A stretch of DNA of 64,000 nucleotides. Source: Oceaniradius stylonematis. Lineage in GTDB: Bacteria > Pseudomonadota > Alphaproteobacteria > Rhizobiales > Rhizobiaceae. Under the pieces are notes generated by a model. The model made no database searches. It saw only the letters and a list, made by a program, of their open reading frames with translations, and was not told the DNA's origin. Both the position numbers and the translations under genes were made by a program. The stretch is taken from contig NZ_QFWV02000008.1 in the NCBI RefSeq assembly GCF_003149475.2, positions 433,657 through 497,656 on the forward strand, written 5' to 3'. Positions 10,129 to 18,147 of the stretch are shown piece after piece; positions within the stretch are counted from its first letter, which is position 1; every line of letters starts with the position of its first letter.

Positions 10129-11349
10129 TCAGGTCACCCGCCCGCGCGCCCGATAGGCCGGATCGTCCCACAGACTCCGATCCAGAACGTCGGCCAGAAC
10201 ATCGACGGCACCGCGCACATCGTCCTCGTCGATATAGAGCGGCGTGAAGCCGAAACGCATGATGTCCGGCGACCGGAAGTCGCCGATCACGTTGCGCGCG
10301 ATCAGCGCCTGCATCGCCGCATAGCCGTGTTCGAACGCAAACGAGACCTGGCTGCCGCGCATGGCGGCGTCGCGCGGGCTGGCGAGCGTCAGGTCCGGGC
10401 AGCGCGCCTCGACCTCGGCGATGAACGTCTCGCACAACGCGATGCTCGCCGCGCGCACATCGTTGATGTCGATATCGTCCCAGACCTTGAGCGCTTCGTC
10501 GAGCGCGGCGATCTGTATGATCGGCGGCGTGCCCACCCGCATCCGCTCGATGCCCGATGCCGGCCGATAGTGCGGCTCGAAGGCGAACGGCGCGTCATGG
10601 CCCAGCCAGCCGCTCAACGCCGGCTCGACATCGTCGACAATGTCCGGATGCACCTGAATGAAGGCCGGCGCGCCGGGCCCGCCATTGAGATATTTGTAGG
10701 TGCAACCGACGGCAAATTCAGCCCCGCAGGCCGTCACGTCGACCGGCACGGCGCCGGCACTGTGAGCGAGATCCCAGATCATCACCGCGCCGGCCTCATG
10801 GGCAAGCCGGGTGATCGCATCCATGTCGTGCATGCGCCCGGTGCGGTAATCGACATGGGTGAGCATCACCGCCGCCACCTCTTCGGTGATGGCACCAGCG
10901 ACCGCCTCGGGATCGACAACGCGCAGTTCGTGCCCCTTGTCCAGCTGCCGGATCAGGCCCTCGGCCATATAGAGATCGGTCGGGAAATTGCCGCTGTCGG
11001 ACAGGATCACACGACGGCCGGGCCGCATCGCAAGGGCCGCCGACAAGGCCTGATGGACCTTGATCGACAGCGTGTCGCCGAGCACCACCGTGCCTTCCGG
11101 CGCACCGATCAGACGGCCGATCCGGTCGGCGACCGCGACCGGCTGCGCCATCCAGTCATCGACGTTCCAGCCCTTGATCAGGTGTTCGCCCCATTCGTGC
11201 CCGACCATCGATGCAAGACGATCGGGAACCGTGCGCGGCAGCGGGCCGAGCGAATTGCCGTCAAGATAGATCATCCCGTCGGGCAGGTTGAACCGCTGCT
11301 TGACGGGAAGCGCTGTCATCGCGCTTTGCACGCTCGTCGCTCCGCTCAC
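10129..11349 (-). CDS. kynU: Kynureninase
   Basis: PLP enzyme that splits kynurenine into anthranilate and alanine. It is 406 residues when started at the GTG at 11349, whose GTGA overlaps the kynA stop. Key features are [13 protein letters not shown] near residue 30, [17 protein letters not shown] near 125, [13 protein letters not shown] near 220, and the PLP-lysine motif [15 protein letters not shown] near 245. The C-terminus [13 protein letters not shown] is family-typical. Cotranscribed with tryptophan dioxygenase, it supplies the anthranilate consumed by the operon at 1-6795. Confidence 0.95.
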   Translation of the reverse strand: MSGATSVQSAMTALPVKQRFNLPDGMIYLDGNSLGPLPRTVPDRLASMVGHEWGEHLIKGWNVDDWMAQPVAVADRIGRLIGAPEGTVVLGDTLSIKVHQALSAALAMRPGRRVILSDSGNFPTDLYMAEGLIRQLDKGHELRVVDPEAVAGAITEEVAAVMLTHVDYRTGRMHDMDAITRLAHEAGAVMIWDLAHSAGAVPVDVTACGAEFAVGCTYKYLNGGPGAPAFIQVHPDIVDDVEPALSGWLGHDAPFAFEPHYRPASGIERMRVGTPPIIQIAALDEALKVWDDIDINDVRAASIALCETFIAEVEARCPDLTLASPRDAAMRGSQVSFAFEHGYAAMQALIARNVIGDFRSPDIMRFGFTPLYIDEDDVRGAVDVLADVLDRSLWDDPAYRARGRVT

Positions 11350-12179
11350 AATTGCCCCCTCACGTTCCACAGTTCGGGAAACAGTTCGACCTCCAGCATC
11401 CGGCGCAGGTACTTCACGCCGGACGTGCCGCCGGTGCCGCGCTTGAAGCCGATGATCCGCTCGACCGTTGTGACATGGTTGAACCGCCAGCGCCGGAAAT
11501 AGTCTTCCAGATCGACCAGCTTTTCCGCCAGTTCGTAAAGCGACCAGTGGCGGCGCGGATCGGTGTAGATCTCGGCCCACGCCGCCATCACGGCATCATC
11601 GGCCCGGTGCGGCGCGTCCATGCGATAGATGCCTGGCGGCAAATCCCGCTCCAGATGGGCGGAGAGTTGGTCGAGCGCGACATGATAGAGCGACTTTTGC
11701 GCCAGTTCCGCGGTCAGCCTGGCATGCAGTTCGGGCCGGTGTTCATGCACCTTCATCATCGCCGGATTGCGGTTGCCGAGCACGAATTCGATCAGGCGGT
11801 ATTGATGCGACTGGAACCCGGACGATGCGCCGAGGTCCTCGCGGAACGCGGTGTACTCGCTCGGCGTCATCGTGCGCAAAACGTCCCAGGCGCCGTTCAA
11901 CTGCTCGAAGATGCGGGCAACGCGCGTCAGCATCTTGAAGACGGGCTGGAAGTCGCCCTTGGCCAGCGCATCGCGCGCCGCGTTCAATTCGTGCAGCGCC
12001 AGCCGCATCCAGAGTTCCGAGGTCTGATGCTGAATGATGAACAGCATCTCGTCATGGGCATCGGACAGCGGGCTTTGCGCGGTCAGGATCGGATCGAGCG
12101 ACAGATAATCGCCATAGCTCATATCCGCGGCAAACGACGTCTTGGCGCCTTCATCGGTCGGATCGTAGGCCTCGGTCAA
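11346..12179 (-). CDS. kynA: Tryptophan 2,3-dioxygenase
   Basis: Haem enzyme opening the indole ring of L-tryptophan to N-formylkynurenine. At 277 residues it has the usual bacterial length. Conserved segments are [29 protein letters not shown] near residue 45, [18 protein letters not shown] near 120, and the haem-His segment [15 protein letters not shown] followed by [14 protein letters not shown] at 12179 was chosen for length; the gene is the first of the kynA-kynU pair and its stop overlaps kynU. Confidence 0.96.
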   Translation of the reverse strand: MTEAYDPTDEGAKTSFAADMSYGDYLSLDPILTAQSPLSDAHDEMLFIIQHQTSELWMRLALHELNAARDALAKGDFQPVFKMLTRVARIFEQLNGAWDVLRTMTPSEYTAFREDLGASSGFQSHQYRLIEFVLGNRNPAMMKVHEHRPELHARLTAELAQKSLYHVALDQLSAHLERDLPPGIYRMDAPHRADDAVMAAWAEIYTDPRRHWSLYELAEKLVDLEDYFRRWRFNHVTTVERIIGFKRGTGGTSGVKYLRRMLEVELFPELWNVRGQL

Positions 12180-12200
12180 AATGCGACCTCCCCATCTCTT

Positions 12201-12253
12201 GGTGCCAAGCGCAACATGCCGGTGCCCGGCACCAACCAGGCAAATGCGGTGCC
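12201..12253. promoter_or_regulatory. Cluster of GGTGCC/GGCACC hexamers upstream of kynA
   Basis: The hexamer GGTGCC occurs at 12201, 12221 and 12248, and its complement GGCACC at 12228. Two copies are embedded in small palindromes: CTTGGTGCCAAG at 12199-12210 and GGTGCCCGGCACC at 12221-12233. They lie 20-75 nt upstream of kynA, where an operator for tryptophan or kynurenine control would be expected. No regulator is assigned. Confidence 0.35.
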
Positions 12254-12287
12254 GTCGAACCCTATATGAACCGGCCTAGCCGACAAA

Positions 12288-13091
12288 CTACCCGACAAAC
12301 ATGCGCGTGATCGCGCTGTCGGGGGCTCGCAGCCCTTCGATCACGGTGAAATGATTGTGATCGCCATCGACCAGACACGCTGTATGCGCATCGAGCCCTT
12401 CCCAGACAGTGGCCAGAATGCGCGCCTGACGGATGAATTCCGGGCGCTCGCCACCGCCGACCCATGCGGTGACGCGCGGCTCGCCGGCCGGCAGGTGCAG
12501 AACGGCGCTTTCCGCCGCCGCTTCCGCCGCGTCCAGTTGCAGCGTGTCGTTCATGGCCGTGTGCATCAACGGCCGCAGATCGTGCAGCCCGCTGATCGAC
12601 AGCGTGTGTTCGATGCGCGCCAGAACGTCCGGCGGCAAGGGCGTGTCGTCGCAGATCATGCGGGTGACCAGATGTCCGCCCGCCGAATGGCCCGACAGGC
12701 GGATGGGGCCGGCGACACGGTCGGCGGCGACCGCCAGCGCGCGGCCGATCTGCGCGGTGATCGCGGCGATGCGCGCCTCCGGCGTCAGCGTGTAGCTGGG
12801 CAGCGCCACCGCCCATCCCCTGGCGCGTGCGCCTTCGGCATAGTGCGTCCAGTCCGATTTCGACAACCGCATCCAGTAGCCGCCATGCACGAAGACGGCC
12901 AGCCCTTTCGGCGTTTCGTCCGGCCAGACAATGTCCAGACGTTCACGTGGGGCATCGCCATAGGCGATGTCGGCCTCCACCTTCACCCCGCCGGCGCGAT
13001 AGGCGGCGGCATCGGCCGCCCACCGGCCCGGAAGTTCGCCGGAGCCCGGCACGTGGGCCATGTTGGCGAACGCATCGTCCCAGTCTTTCAT
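12288..13091 (-). CDS. Alpha/beta hydrolase, probable arylformamidase (kynurenine formamidase)
   Basis: A 267-residue alpha/beta hydrolase. It has the HGGYW oxyanion motif near residue 70 and the nucleophile elbow GHSAGGH near 135. Acidic and His candidates follow, including DGDHNHFTVIEGL near 245. This matches the hydrolase-fold formamidases that turn N-formylkynurenine into kynurenine; it is not the metal-dependent KynB fold. Its place between tryptophan dioxygenase and the flavin monooxygenase, on the same strand, strongly supports that role, although the fold alone would allow other esterase activities. It sits 7 nt downstream of the monooxygenase. Confidence 0.8.
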   Translation of the reverse strand: MKDWDDAFANMAHVPGSGELPGRWAADAAAYRAGGVKVEADIAYGDAPRERLDIVWPDETPKGLAVFVHGGYWMRLSKSDWTHYAEGARARGWAVALPSYTLTPEARIAAITAQIGRALAVAADRVAGPIRLSGHSAGGHLVTRMICDDTPLPPDVLARIEHTLSISGLHDLRPLMHTAMNDTLQLDAAEAAAESAVLHLPAGEPRVTAWVGGGERPEFIRQARILATVWEGLDAHTACLVDGDHNHFTVIEGLRAPDSAITRMFVG

Positions 13092-13098
13092 GTCGGCA

Positions 13099-14586
13099 TC
13101 ACCCCGCCTGATAATCCGGTGTCGTTGACAGGAATGTGCCGTAGGCGCGCGCGTCGGGATAGCTGAAATTTTCGACCAGCGGATTGGACCGCTTCCACTG
13201 CCGCGCGCCCATGTCCTGCATCAGCTCGTCGAAATGCTTGAAATGGAACGGCGCCGAGCAGAGCCCGCCATAGATTTTCGCTGCCGGCCGCTCATTGCGC
13301 TTCCAGTCGAGCATGTCGCCGATATTGGCCTCCATCTCGGCGCGGCTGGGCTGGTTGGCAAGCTTGCCGTCGGCATAGCGCACCAGCCAGTTGGCGATGA
13401 TCTCGGCCGAAAGCACGGTGCAGAAGCTGGAGTTGAAGCCGACAAACCCCATGTCGGGCAGGTCCGGGTTCACCGCCAGGCGATAAACGCGATACTGGCC
13501 GTCCTGCTCGATCAGCTTGTCGCGGTATTCCTGCGGCAGATAGGGCACGCCCAGCTTCCAGCCGACGGCCAGGATCGCAACGTCGCAATCGACGGTTTCG
13601 CCATTGGTCAGATGCAGCCGGCTGCCCTCATAGCGGTCGAAGGTGCCGATCACTGGCTTGATCTTGCCCTCGTTCAGATATTCGAACAGCCCCGGCGTGA
13701 CGATCGGGATCGAACAGGAAATGTCCTTTTCGATAGGAACGTCGGGGACCATGTTGTGCTTCTTCAGGCCCAGCTGCAGCTTGAGCAGCGTTTCCAGTGC
13801 GCGGAAATTGGCCCAGACAAGCGGCTTTGTGATCGCCGCAAGGGTGCGCGCGACAGCACCCCTGCCCCATGCGTTGAACTGCATTTCCTGCGCCCGCATG
13901 TAGAGCAGCCGCTTGAAGTTGATGCCGCCGACGAAATATGGGATCCGCCAGGCATTTTCGAGATAGACGAGCGCGACCGATTTGGCGCCGCTTTTCACCG
14001 CATTGACCGCGATATCGGTCGCCGATTTCGAGCCGCCCAGAATGACCACGTTCTTGCCCGCACAGACGGCGGGATCGGTATATTCGGACGAATGCAACAC
14101 CTGCCCGCCCTGGGCGATGAAATCCTCCTGCCCCGGATGGCTGATGATGTTCTTTTCCGAGAACTGGCCGGTGCAGATGGCGACGAAGTCGAAATCCTCG
14201 GTCCAGCGCTGATTGCCGGCCTCAAGTGTCAGTGTCCAGCCGGGCTCGCCATCCGCACGGCGATCCATCGAGGCGACCGCCGTGTTGAGACAGAACAGCC
14301 GGCCGAGCCGGTGCTTGTCGGCATAGGAATGCAGATAGGCGTGCACCTGCGGGCCCTTCGGCCATTCGGGATAATCATCCGGCATGGGATGATCGGTGAA
14401 ACAGTAGAGGTCCTTTGGCGATTGGGTCTGCACGTCCGGATAGGAGCGCGACAGTTCCCACACACCGCCGAAATCGTGGCTGCGTTCGAACCCGCAGACC
14501 CGGTGACCCTTTTCGTCGAATGCCTTGGCGGCTGCAAGACCACTGACCCCGCCGCCAATGACGGCAACCTTCTTCCGCTTGACCAT
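13099..14586 (-). CDS. Flavin-containing monooxygenase (NAD(P)H-dependent, FMO-type)
   Basis: A 495-residue two-dinucleotide-domain flavoprotein. The FAD motif VAVIGGGVSGLAAA is at residue 7 and an FMO-like sequon near GQFSEKNIISHPGQED. The second nucleotide motif VVILGGSKSATDIAVNAV lies near residue 185. It is not a kynurenine 3-monooxygenase, which has a single PHBH fold. FMO-type enzymes oxygenate soft nucleophiles or catalyse Baeyer-Villiger reactions, but its substrate here is unknown. It lies between the second cupin and the formamidase in a probable three-gene unit, so it may handle a side product or an indole or kynurenine derivative. ATG at 14586 was chosen. Confidence 0.82.
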   Translation of the reverse strand: MVKRKKVAVIGGGVSGLAAAKAFDEKGHRVCGFERSHDFGGVWELSRSYPDVQTQSPKDLYCFTDHPMPDDYPEWPKGPQVHAYLHSYADKHRLGRLFCLNTAVASMDRRADGEPGWTLTLEAGNQRWTEDFDFVAICTGQFSEKNIISHPGQEDFIAQGGQVLHSSEYTDPAVCAGKNVVILGGSKSATDIAVNAVKSGAKSVALVYLENAWRIPYFVGGINFKRLLYMRAQEMQFNAWGRGAVARTLAAITKPLVWANFRALETLLKLQLGLKKHNMVPDVPIEKDISCSIPIVTPGLFEYLNEGKIKPVIGTFDRYEGSRLHLTNGETVDCDVAILAVGWKLGVPYLPQEYRDKLIEQDGQYRVYRLAVNPDLPDMGFVGFNSSFCTVLSAEIIANWLVRYADGKLANQPSRAEMEANIGDMLDWKRNERPAAKIYGGLCSAPFHFKHFDELMQDMGARQWKRSNPLVENFSYPDARAYGTFLSTTPDYQAG

Positions 14587-14602
14587 GATGTGTCCTCGCC
14601 GC

Positions 14603-15040
14603 TCAGGCCGCATCCGGCGGCGGCAGGAAGTCGACCTCGTGCAGCGCCGAAAGCCGCACCAGTTCCTCAGGATCGGTCACGCCGTCGAGCGCGACGAAAA
14701 GATCGAACAGCTTGCGCGCCGGCGCCACGCCGAAAACGCAGGTGGCGGCGGCACCCGAGCGGTTGAAAATGCCGTGCGCGACGCCTTTTGGCATGCGGAT
14801 CGTGTCGCCGGGGCCCGCCTTGTGGACATCGCCGCCGAACTCCACCTCGAGCGCACCCTCGAGCATGATGATCCACTCGTCCTGCGTCGGATGGACATGC
14901 GGCGGAACGAACGTGCCTTCGGGAATGGCGGCGTGCCACAAAAACGCATTTGGGCTGTGCAGCTTGGGCGTATAGGTGTGGCCGACGACGTTCCAGCTCG
15001 TGCCGTCAAGGCCGTCCGACGCCGGTGTGATGCCCTGTTC
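14603..15040 (-). CDS. Small cupin-domain protein, paralogue of the 864-1313 cupin
   Basis: A 145-residue cupin with intact metal ligands: HVHPTQDE and MPKGVAHGIFN. It shares the same N-terminal WNVVGHTY.PK pattern and the C-terminal VDFLPPPD ending as the cupin in the anthraniloyl-CoA operon. The two bracket the pathway genes. It is first in a probable operon with the FMO and the formamidase-like hydrolase and is transcribed divergently from the AraC regulator. ATG at 15040 is preceded by GAGGGAGGAAACC. The activity is unknown; a metal-dependent oxygenase or isomerase is possible. Confidence 0.8.
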   Translation of the reverse strand, partial: EQGITPASDGLDGTSWNVVGHTYTPKLHSPNAFLWHAAIPEGTFVPPHVHPTQDEWIIMLEGALEVEFGGDVHKAGPGDTIRMPKGVAHGIFNRSGAAATCVFGVAPARKLFDLFVALDGVTDPEELVRLSALHEVDFLPPPDAA

Positions 15041-15140
15041 CATGGTTTCCTCCCTCGAACATGTCGCATTGGCATCGATCACCATGCACCGGTTCGGCGC
15101 GTCGGCTTATCCAGATTGCGAATCCAATTCGTGTATCGAT

Positions 15141-15156
15141 ATTTTGAGCTTGAAAT
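15141..15156. promoter_or_regulatory. Imperfect palindrome with GCTTGAAA half-site in the cupin/araC divergent promoter
   Basis: ATTTTGAGCTTGAAAT pairs at 12 of 16 positions. Its right half carries GCTTGAAA, the same octamer as the arm of the strong palindrome at 6845-6872. It lies 28 nt before the AraC start, in a short AT-rich island. It could be a shared MarR site or an AraC-type half-site. Confidence 0.4.
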
Positions 15157-15183
15157 AAATCGGCCCCACGCTAGTCTCGGTCC

Positions 15184-16161
15184 ATGGAGCAAACGACCGG
15201 GTCGGACGGACTGTTGGCTGCGCACGGGGTTTTGCGCACCAACGATCTTGACGCCGCCCGCCATGCCGTGGCCGGCCGATTCTGCGATCACCGGCTGACA
15301 TTGACCGCGGGCCACAGCGTGTCGGTGCGCCACAATCATGTCGGCGGCCAGCACATCTCGCTGAACGTGCTCGGCTATGGCGGCGACGTTGCGATCGATC
15401 CCGGCATGCTGGGTGACTTCTACCTGCTGCAGATTCCGCTGACCGGCGAGGCACTGATCGCCCATCGGGGCGAAGAGGTCTGCGCCAGCCCGGAAAGGGC
15501 ATCCATTCTCAACCCGGACCGCCCGACGCGGATGCGATGGCGTGCCGATTGCCGCAAGCTGCTGGTTCAGATCGAAGAGCGGTTTCTGCACAGCGTGGCG
15601 GAAGACGCCGCCGGCGCCGCCCTGCCCGGCCCGGTCCGGTTCGACCCGGCGGTCGATCTGCGCGGCAGACCGGGACGCAGGCTCCGGGCGCTGGCGCTGA
15701 CCATGGCTCAGGCCGTCGATGCGGGCCGGCTCTATACCGGAAAACCCGGACTGCGCGAGATGGCGGCCGAGCGCGAACTGGCGCGCCAACTCCTGGCGCT
15801 GCAGCCCAGCAACGTGTCGCACATGGTGCGGGCCGATACCGGCGCGGCCCGGCCGGTGCATCTGCGCCGGGCGGTCGAGTTCATCCACAGCCACTATGCC
15901 GAGCCGATCGGCCTTGACGATATCGCGGCCAGGGCCGGCGTGCACCCGCGCAACCTTCAGATCGGTTTCAAAAGGGCATTCGGCCGGTCGCCGATCTCCT
16001 ACCTGCGCGACGTCCGGCTCGATGCGGCACGGTATCACCTGTCGGCCCGTCAGAACCGCGACAGCGTCACTGAAACCGCTTTCGCCTGCGGCTTTTCCCA
16101 TCTGGGGCGCTTTTCGCGCGACTACCGCGCCCGTTTCGGCCAATTGCCCAGCCAGGGCTGA
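15184..16161 (+). CDS. AraC-family transcriptional regulator
   Basis: A 325-residue regulator. An N-terminal AraC-binding-like sensor domain (about residues 1-200) resembles those of BenR/AndR-type activators, judged by layout. The C-terminal double helix-turn-helix has IGLDDIAARAGVHPRNLQIG near residue 240 and TETAFACGFSHLGRFSRDYR near 300. It is divergent from the cupin-FMO-formamidase unit and probably activates it in response to an aromatic metabolite; the effector is not readable. ATG at 15184 is the first plausible start and no strong SD is visible. Confidence 0.88.
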   Translation: MEQTTGSDGLLAAHGVLRTNDLDAARHAVAGRFCDHRLTLTAGHSVSVRHNHVGGQHISLNVLGYGGDVAIDPGMLGDFYLLQIPLTGEALIAHRGEEVCASPERASILNPDRPTRMRWRADCRKLLVQIEERFLHSVAEDAAGAALPGPVRFDPAVDLRGRPGRRLRALALTMAQAVDAGRLYTGKPGLREMAAERELARQLLALQPSNVSHMVRADTGAARPVHLRRAVEFIHSHYAEPIGLDDIAARAGVHPRNLQIGFKRAFGRSPISYLRDVRLDAARYHLSARQNRDSVTETAFACGFSHLGRFSRDYRARFGQLPSQG

Positions 16162-16221
16162 CTGATCGCATCGGCGTTCTTGACCGCACGCCATGGTCCG
16201 GCCCTGTTAGGTCTGCGCTGT

Positions 16222-16242
16222 CGGCGCCGGTTTCCGGCGCCG
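16222..16242. terminator. GC hairpin between convergent araC and lacI genes
   Basis: Stem CGGCGCCGG (16222-16230), loop TTT, stem CCGGCGCCG (16234-16242): nine perfect pairs. It lies in the 229-nt gap between convergent genes, with no T tract, so it may terminate weakly in both directions or only block read-through. I see no gene in the rest of 16162-16390. Confidence 0.45.
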
Positions 16243-16390
16243 GCCCTGCCCGCAAAGGTCACGATCCGGCCGCCAGCGGCAAAGTCCGGCCGAATTCGTG
16301 GCTCTCGACTGTGCCGGTGACGAAAATCCGGGCGCGGCCAAGCGCTCGGCATGCAGGCGTAACACGCAGGCCGCCTGCCTCGGCAACCGG

Positions 16391-17458
16391 TCATGGCGCT
16401 CGGGCACGAACACCGCCCCCTTCGGCCCGACCCGGTTGAAGCGTCCGGTCCGTGGTGGCCCGGGGCACCACTTCAAAACCCAGATCGACGACCGGCTGGC
16501 TTGTCTCTTCGCCGCGCAAGGCCGCACCCAGCAATGACATTGCCTGCCGCCCCATCTCGTGGCGAAAGGTGAGCACGCTGGTAATCGAAGGATGTGCGGC
16601 TGCCATCATCTCAAGATCGTTGAAGCCGCAAATCCCCATCTGTCCGGGCACGGCGATGCGCCGTCGCTGGCATTCGAACAGCGCCCCGACGGCCAAATCG
16701 TCATTGTTGCAGAAAACGGCATCGGTGTCGGGCGCGGTGGACAGCAGATCGGCCATCAGGTGTCCGCCAAGCGTGACCGATGAAGGCTGCGGGGTGGTCA
16801 CGATGCGGGCCTCATCCAGCAGTCCGGCGGGCGACAGACACACCCTGAAGCCTTCCAGGCGGCGCTGCGTCCTGGGATCGAGCCGGGCGCCCAGAAAGCC
16901 GATCCTGCGATAGCCCGCGTCCAACAGGTGTCGCGTGGCGGCCCCGGCGGCCTCGCGGTGTGAAAAACCGACCATCATGTCGAACGGGTCCGGCCCGGTT
17001 TCCATGATCTGCACGATGCGGCATGGCGCCGAACGCAGCAGTCCGGCCGTCGCCTCGGACTGGTCTATGCCCGATATGATCAGGCCGGCCGGCTTCTGGC
17101 TGAGGAACGTCCGCACGAGGTCTTCCTCGGCGATCGGCGAATAGCGCGAATTGCCCAGTTGCACCTGCCAGGGCGTGCCTTCCGCCGCATCGTAGATGCC
17201 GCGCATGACATCGGCGAAGACGTTGTTGGTCACCGAAGGCACGATCACGCCGATCACGTTGGTGCGCCCGGCGGCAAGCGCGCGCGCCGCCGGATCGGGC
17301 ACATAGCCCAGCCGTTCGATGACGGCCTGGATGGCATCGCGGGACCTGGCCGACACGCGGTCGGGATTGCGTAGGGCCCGGGAGACGGTCATAGCGCTAA
17401 CACCAGCTTCGCGTGCAACGTCGGCGAGCGTGACGCCGCTTCTGCCCCTGTTTTTCAT
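16391..17458 (-). CDS. LacI-family transcriptional regulator (GntR-like)
   Basis: A 355-residue LacI/GalR repressor. The N-terminal helix-turn-helix and hinge are VTLADVAREAGVSAMTVSRA ... VSARSRDAI...LGYVPDPAARALA. The periplasmic-binding-protein-like effector domain starts at NVIGVIVPSVTNNVFADV. ATG at 17458 gives the normal length. It is divergent from the gluconokinase-like gene across a near-perfect operator and carries a second operator-like sequence in its own HTH codons. The probable effector is gluconate, gluconate-6-phosphate or another aldonate, inferred from the neighbours. Confidence 0.9.
   Translation of the reverse strand: MKNRGRSGVTLADVAREAGVSAMTVSRALRNPDRVSARSRDAIQAVIERLGYVPDPAARALAAGRTNVIGVIVPSVTNNVFADVMRGIYDAAEGTPWQVQLGNSRYSPIAEEDLVRTFLSQKPAGLIISGIDQSEATAGLLRSAPCRIVQIMETGPDPFDMMVGFSHREAAGAATRHLLDAGYRRIGFLGARLDPRTQRRLEGFRVCLSPAGLLDEARIVTTPQPSSVTLGGHLMADLLSTAPDTDAVFCNNDDLAVGALFECQRRRIAVPGQMGICGFNDLEMMAAAHPSITSVLTFRHEMGRQAMSLLGAALRGEETSQPVVDLGFEVVPRATTDRTLQPGRAEGGGVRARAP
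17389..17402. promoter_or_regulatory. Operator-like sequence inside lacI (auxiliary operator candidate)
   Basis: On the minus strand this reads TGTTAGCGCTATGA, identical in 13 of 14 bases to TGTTAGCGCTATCA in the main operator. The two centres are 128 bp apart. It lies in codons for VSAM of the HTH region, which use unusually AT-rich GTT/GCT codons. DNA looping is inferred. Confidence 0.45.
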
Positions 17459-17514
17459 CGGTTTTCCCTTGATGGACGCCCATCGTGACGATAACGGAAT
17501 TTTCCAAGTTGACA

Positions 17515-17532
17515 AATGTTAGCGCTATCATT
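17515..17532. promoter_or_regulatory. LacI/GntR-type operator upstream of the gluconokinase
   Basis: AATGTTAGCGCTATCATT is an 18-bp palindrome with one mismatched pair (T at positions 5 and 14), centred on the CpG typical of LacI-family operators. A TTGACA -35-like hexamer immediately precedes it (17509-17514). A bound repressor would therefore block the promoter of the kinase-TRAP-dehydratase genes. Confidence 0.8.
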
Positions 17533-17560
17533 CACATTGATGGCATGGAGGATTTCGATA

Positions 17561-18142
17561 TTGCAAGTGGCGACGACCAACCTGGTAGCGGTGGTGATGG
17601 GTCCGTGCGGTGTCGGCAAAAGCGCCGTTGCGGCCGAAGCGGCGCGCCGAATGGGAGGCGGTTTCGTCGAGGCGGACGACCACCACACGGCACATGCCAA
17701 GGCACGCATGGCCGCCGGCGACGCCTTGACGGACGATGCAAGAATGCCGTGGCTGGACCGTGTCGGCGAGGCCGCGCGGCAGGCCGAACGGCCAACCATC
17801 GTCGCCTGCTCGGCGCTCAAGCGCCAATATCGCGACCGGCTGCGGCATGTGTTGGGATCGGTCCTGTTCGTCCACCTGACCGCACCGCGCCAGGTGATCG
17901 CCGAGCGGCTGGCCGCGCGCCGGGGCCATTTCGCGGGTGCCGAACTTCTGGACAGCCAGCTTGCGACGCTCGAACCGCTCGGCCCCGACGAGGCCGGGAT
18001 CACGCTTGACGTCCGGGCGCCGCTCGCCTCTGTTTGCGAGACGGTGCTGGACTTCATGGCCGCCCAAGCGGTGGCAAACTTCAAACAGGATGACGGCGGC
18101 GCAACGTCGAACGTCATCCGCCAGCACATGCAAGGGAGGTAA
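17561..18142 (+). CDS. gntK: Gluconokinase
   Basis: A P-loop kinase phosphorylating gluconate or a related aldonate at C6. It has Walker A GPCGVGKSAVA, VEADDHHTAHAKARMAAGDALTDDARMPWL (the GntK substrate region), IVACSALKRQYRDRLR, and a lid LAARRGHFAGAELLDSQLATLEPL, giving about 190 residues. The start is uncertain. GGAGG at 17547-17551 is well spaced for TTG at 17561 (193 residues); GTG at 17567 and ATG at 17540 are alternatives, and the last would overlap the SD. It is the first gene after the LacI operator and is followed 5 nt later by the TRAP binding protein. Confidence 0.9.
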   Translation: MQVATTNLVAVVMGPCGVGKSAVAAEAARRMGGGFVEADDHHTAHAKARMAAGDALTDDARMPWLDRVGEAARQAERPTIVACSALKRQYRDRLRHVLGSVLFVHLTAPRQVIAERLAARRGHFAGAELLDSQLATLEPLGPDEAGITLDVRAPLASVCETVLDFMAAQAVANFKQDDGGATSNVIRQHMQGR

Positions 18143-18147
18143 TCCGC

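Noticed and set aside
13099..14586. Flavoprotein as kynurenine 3-monooxygenase
   Set aside because: It has two dinucleotide-binding motifs and an FMO layout, not the single-FAD PHBH fold of KMO, and no 3-hydroxyanthranilate dioxygenase was recognised; the cupins do not match that family closely.
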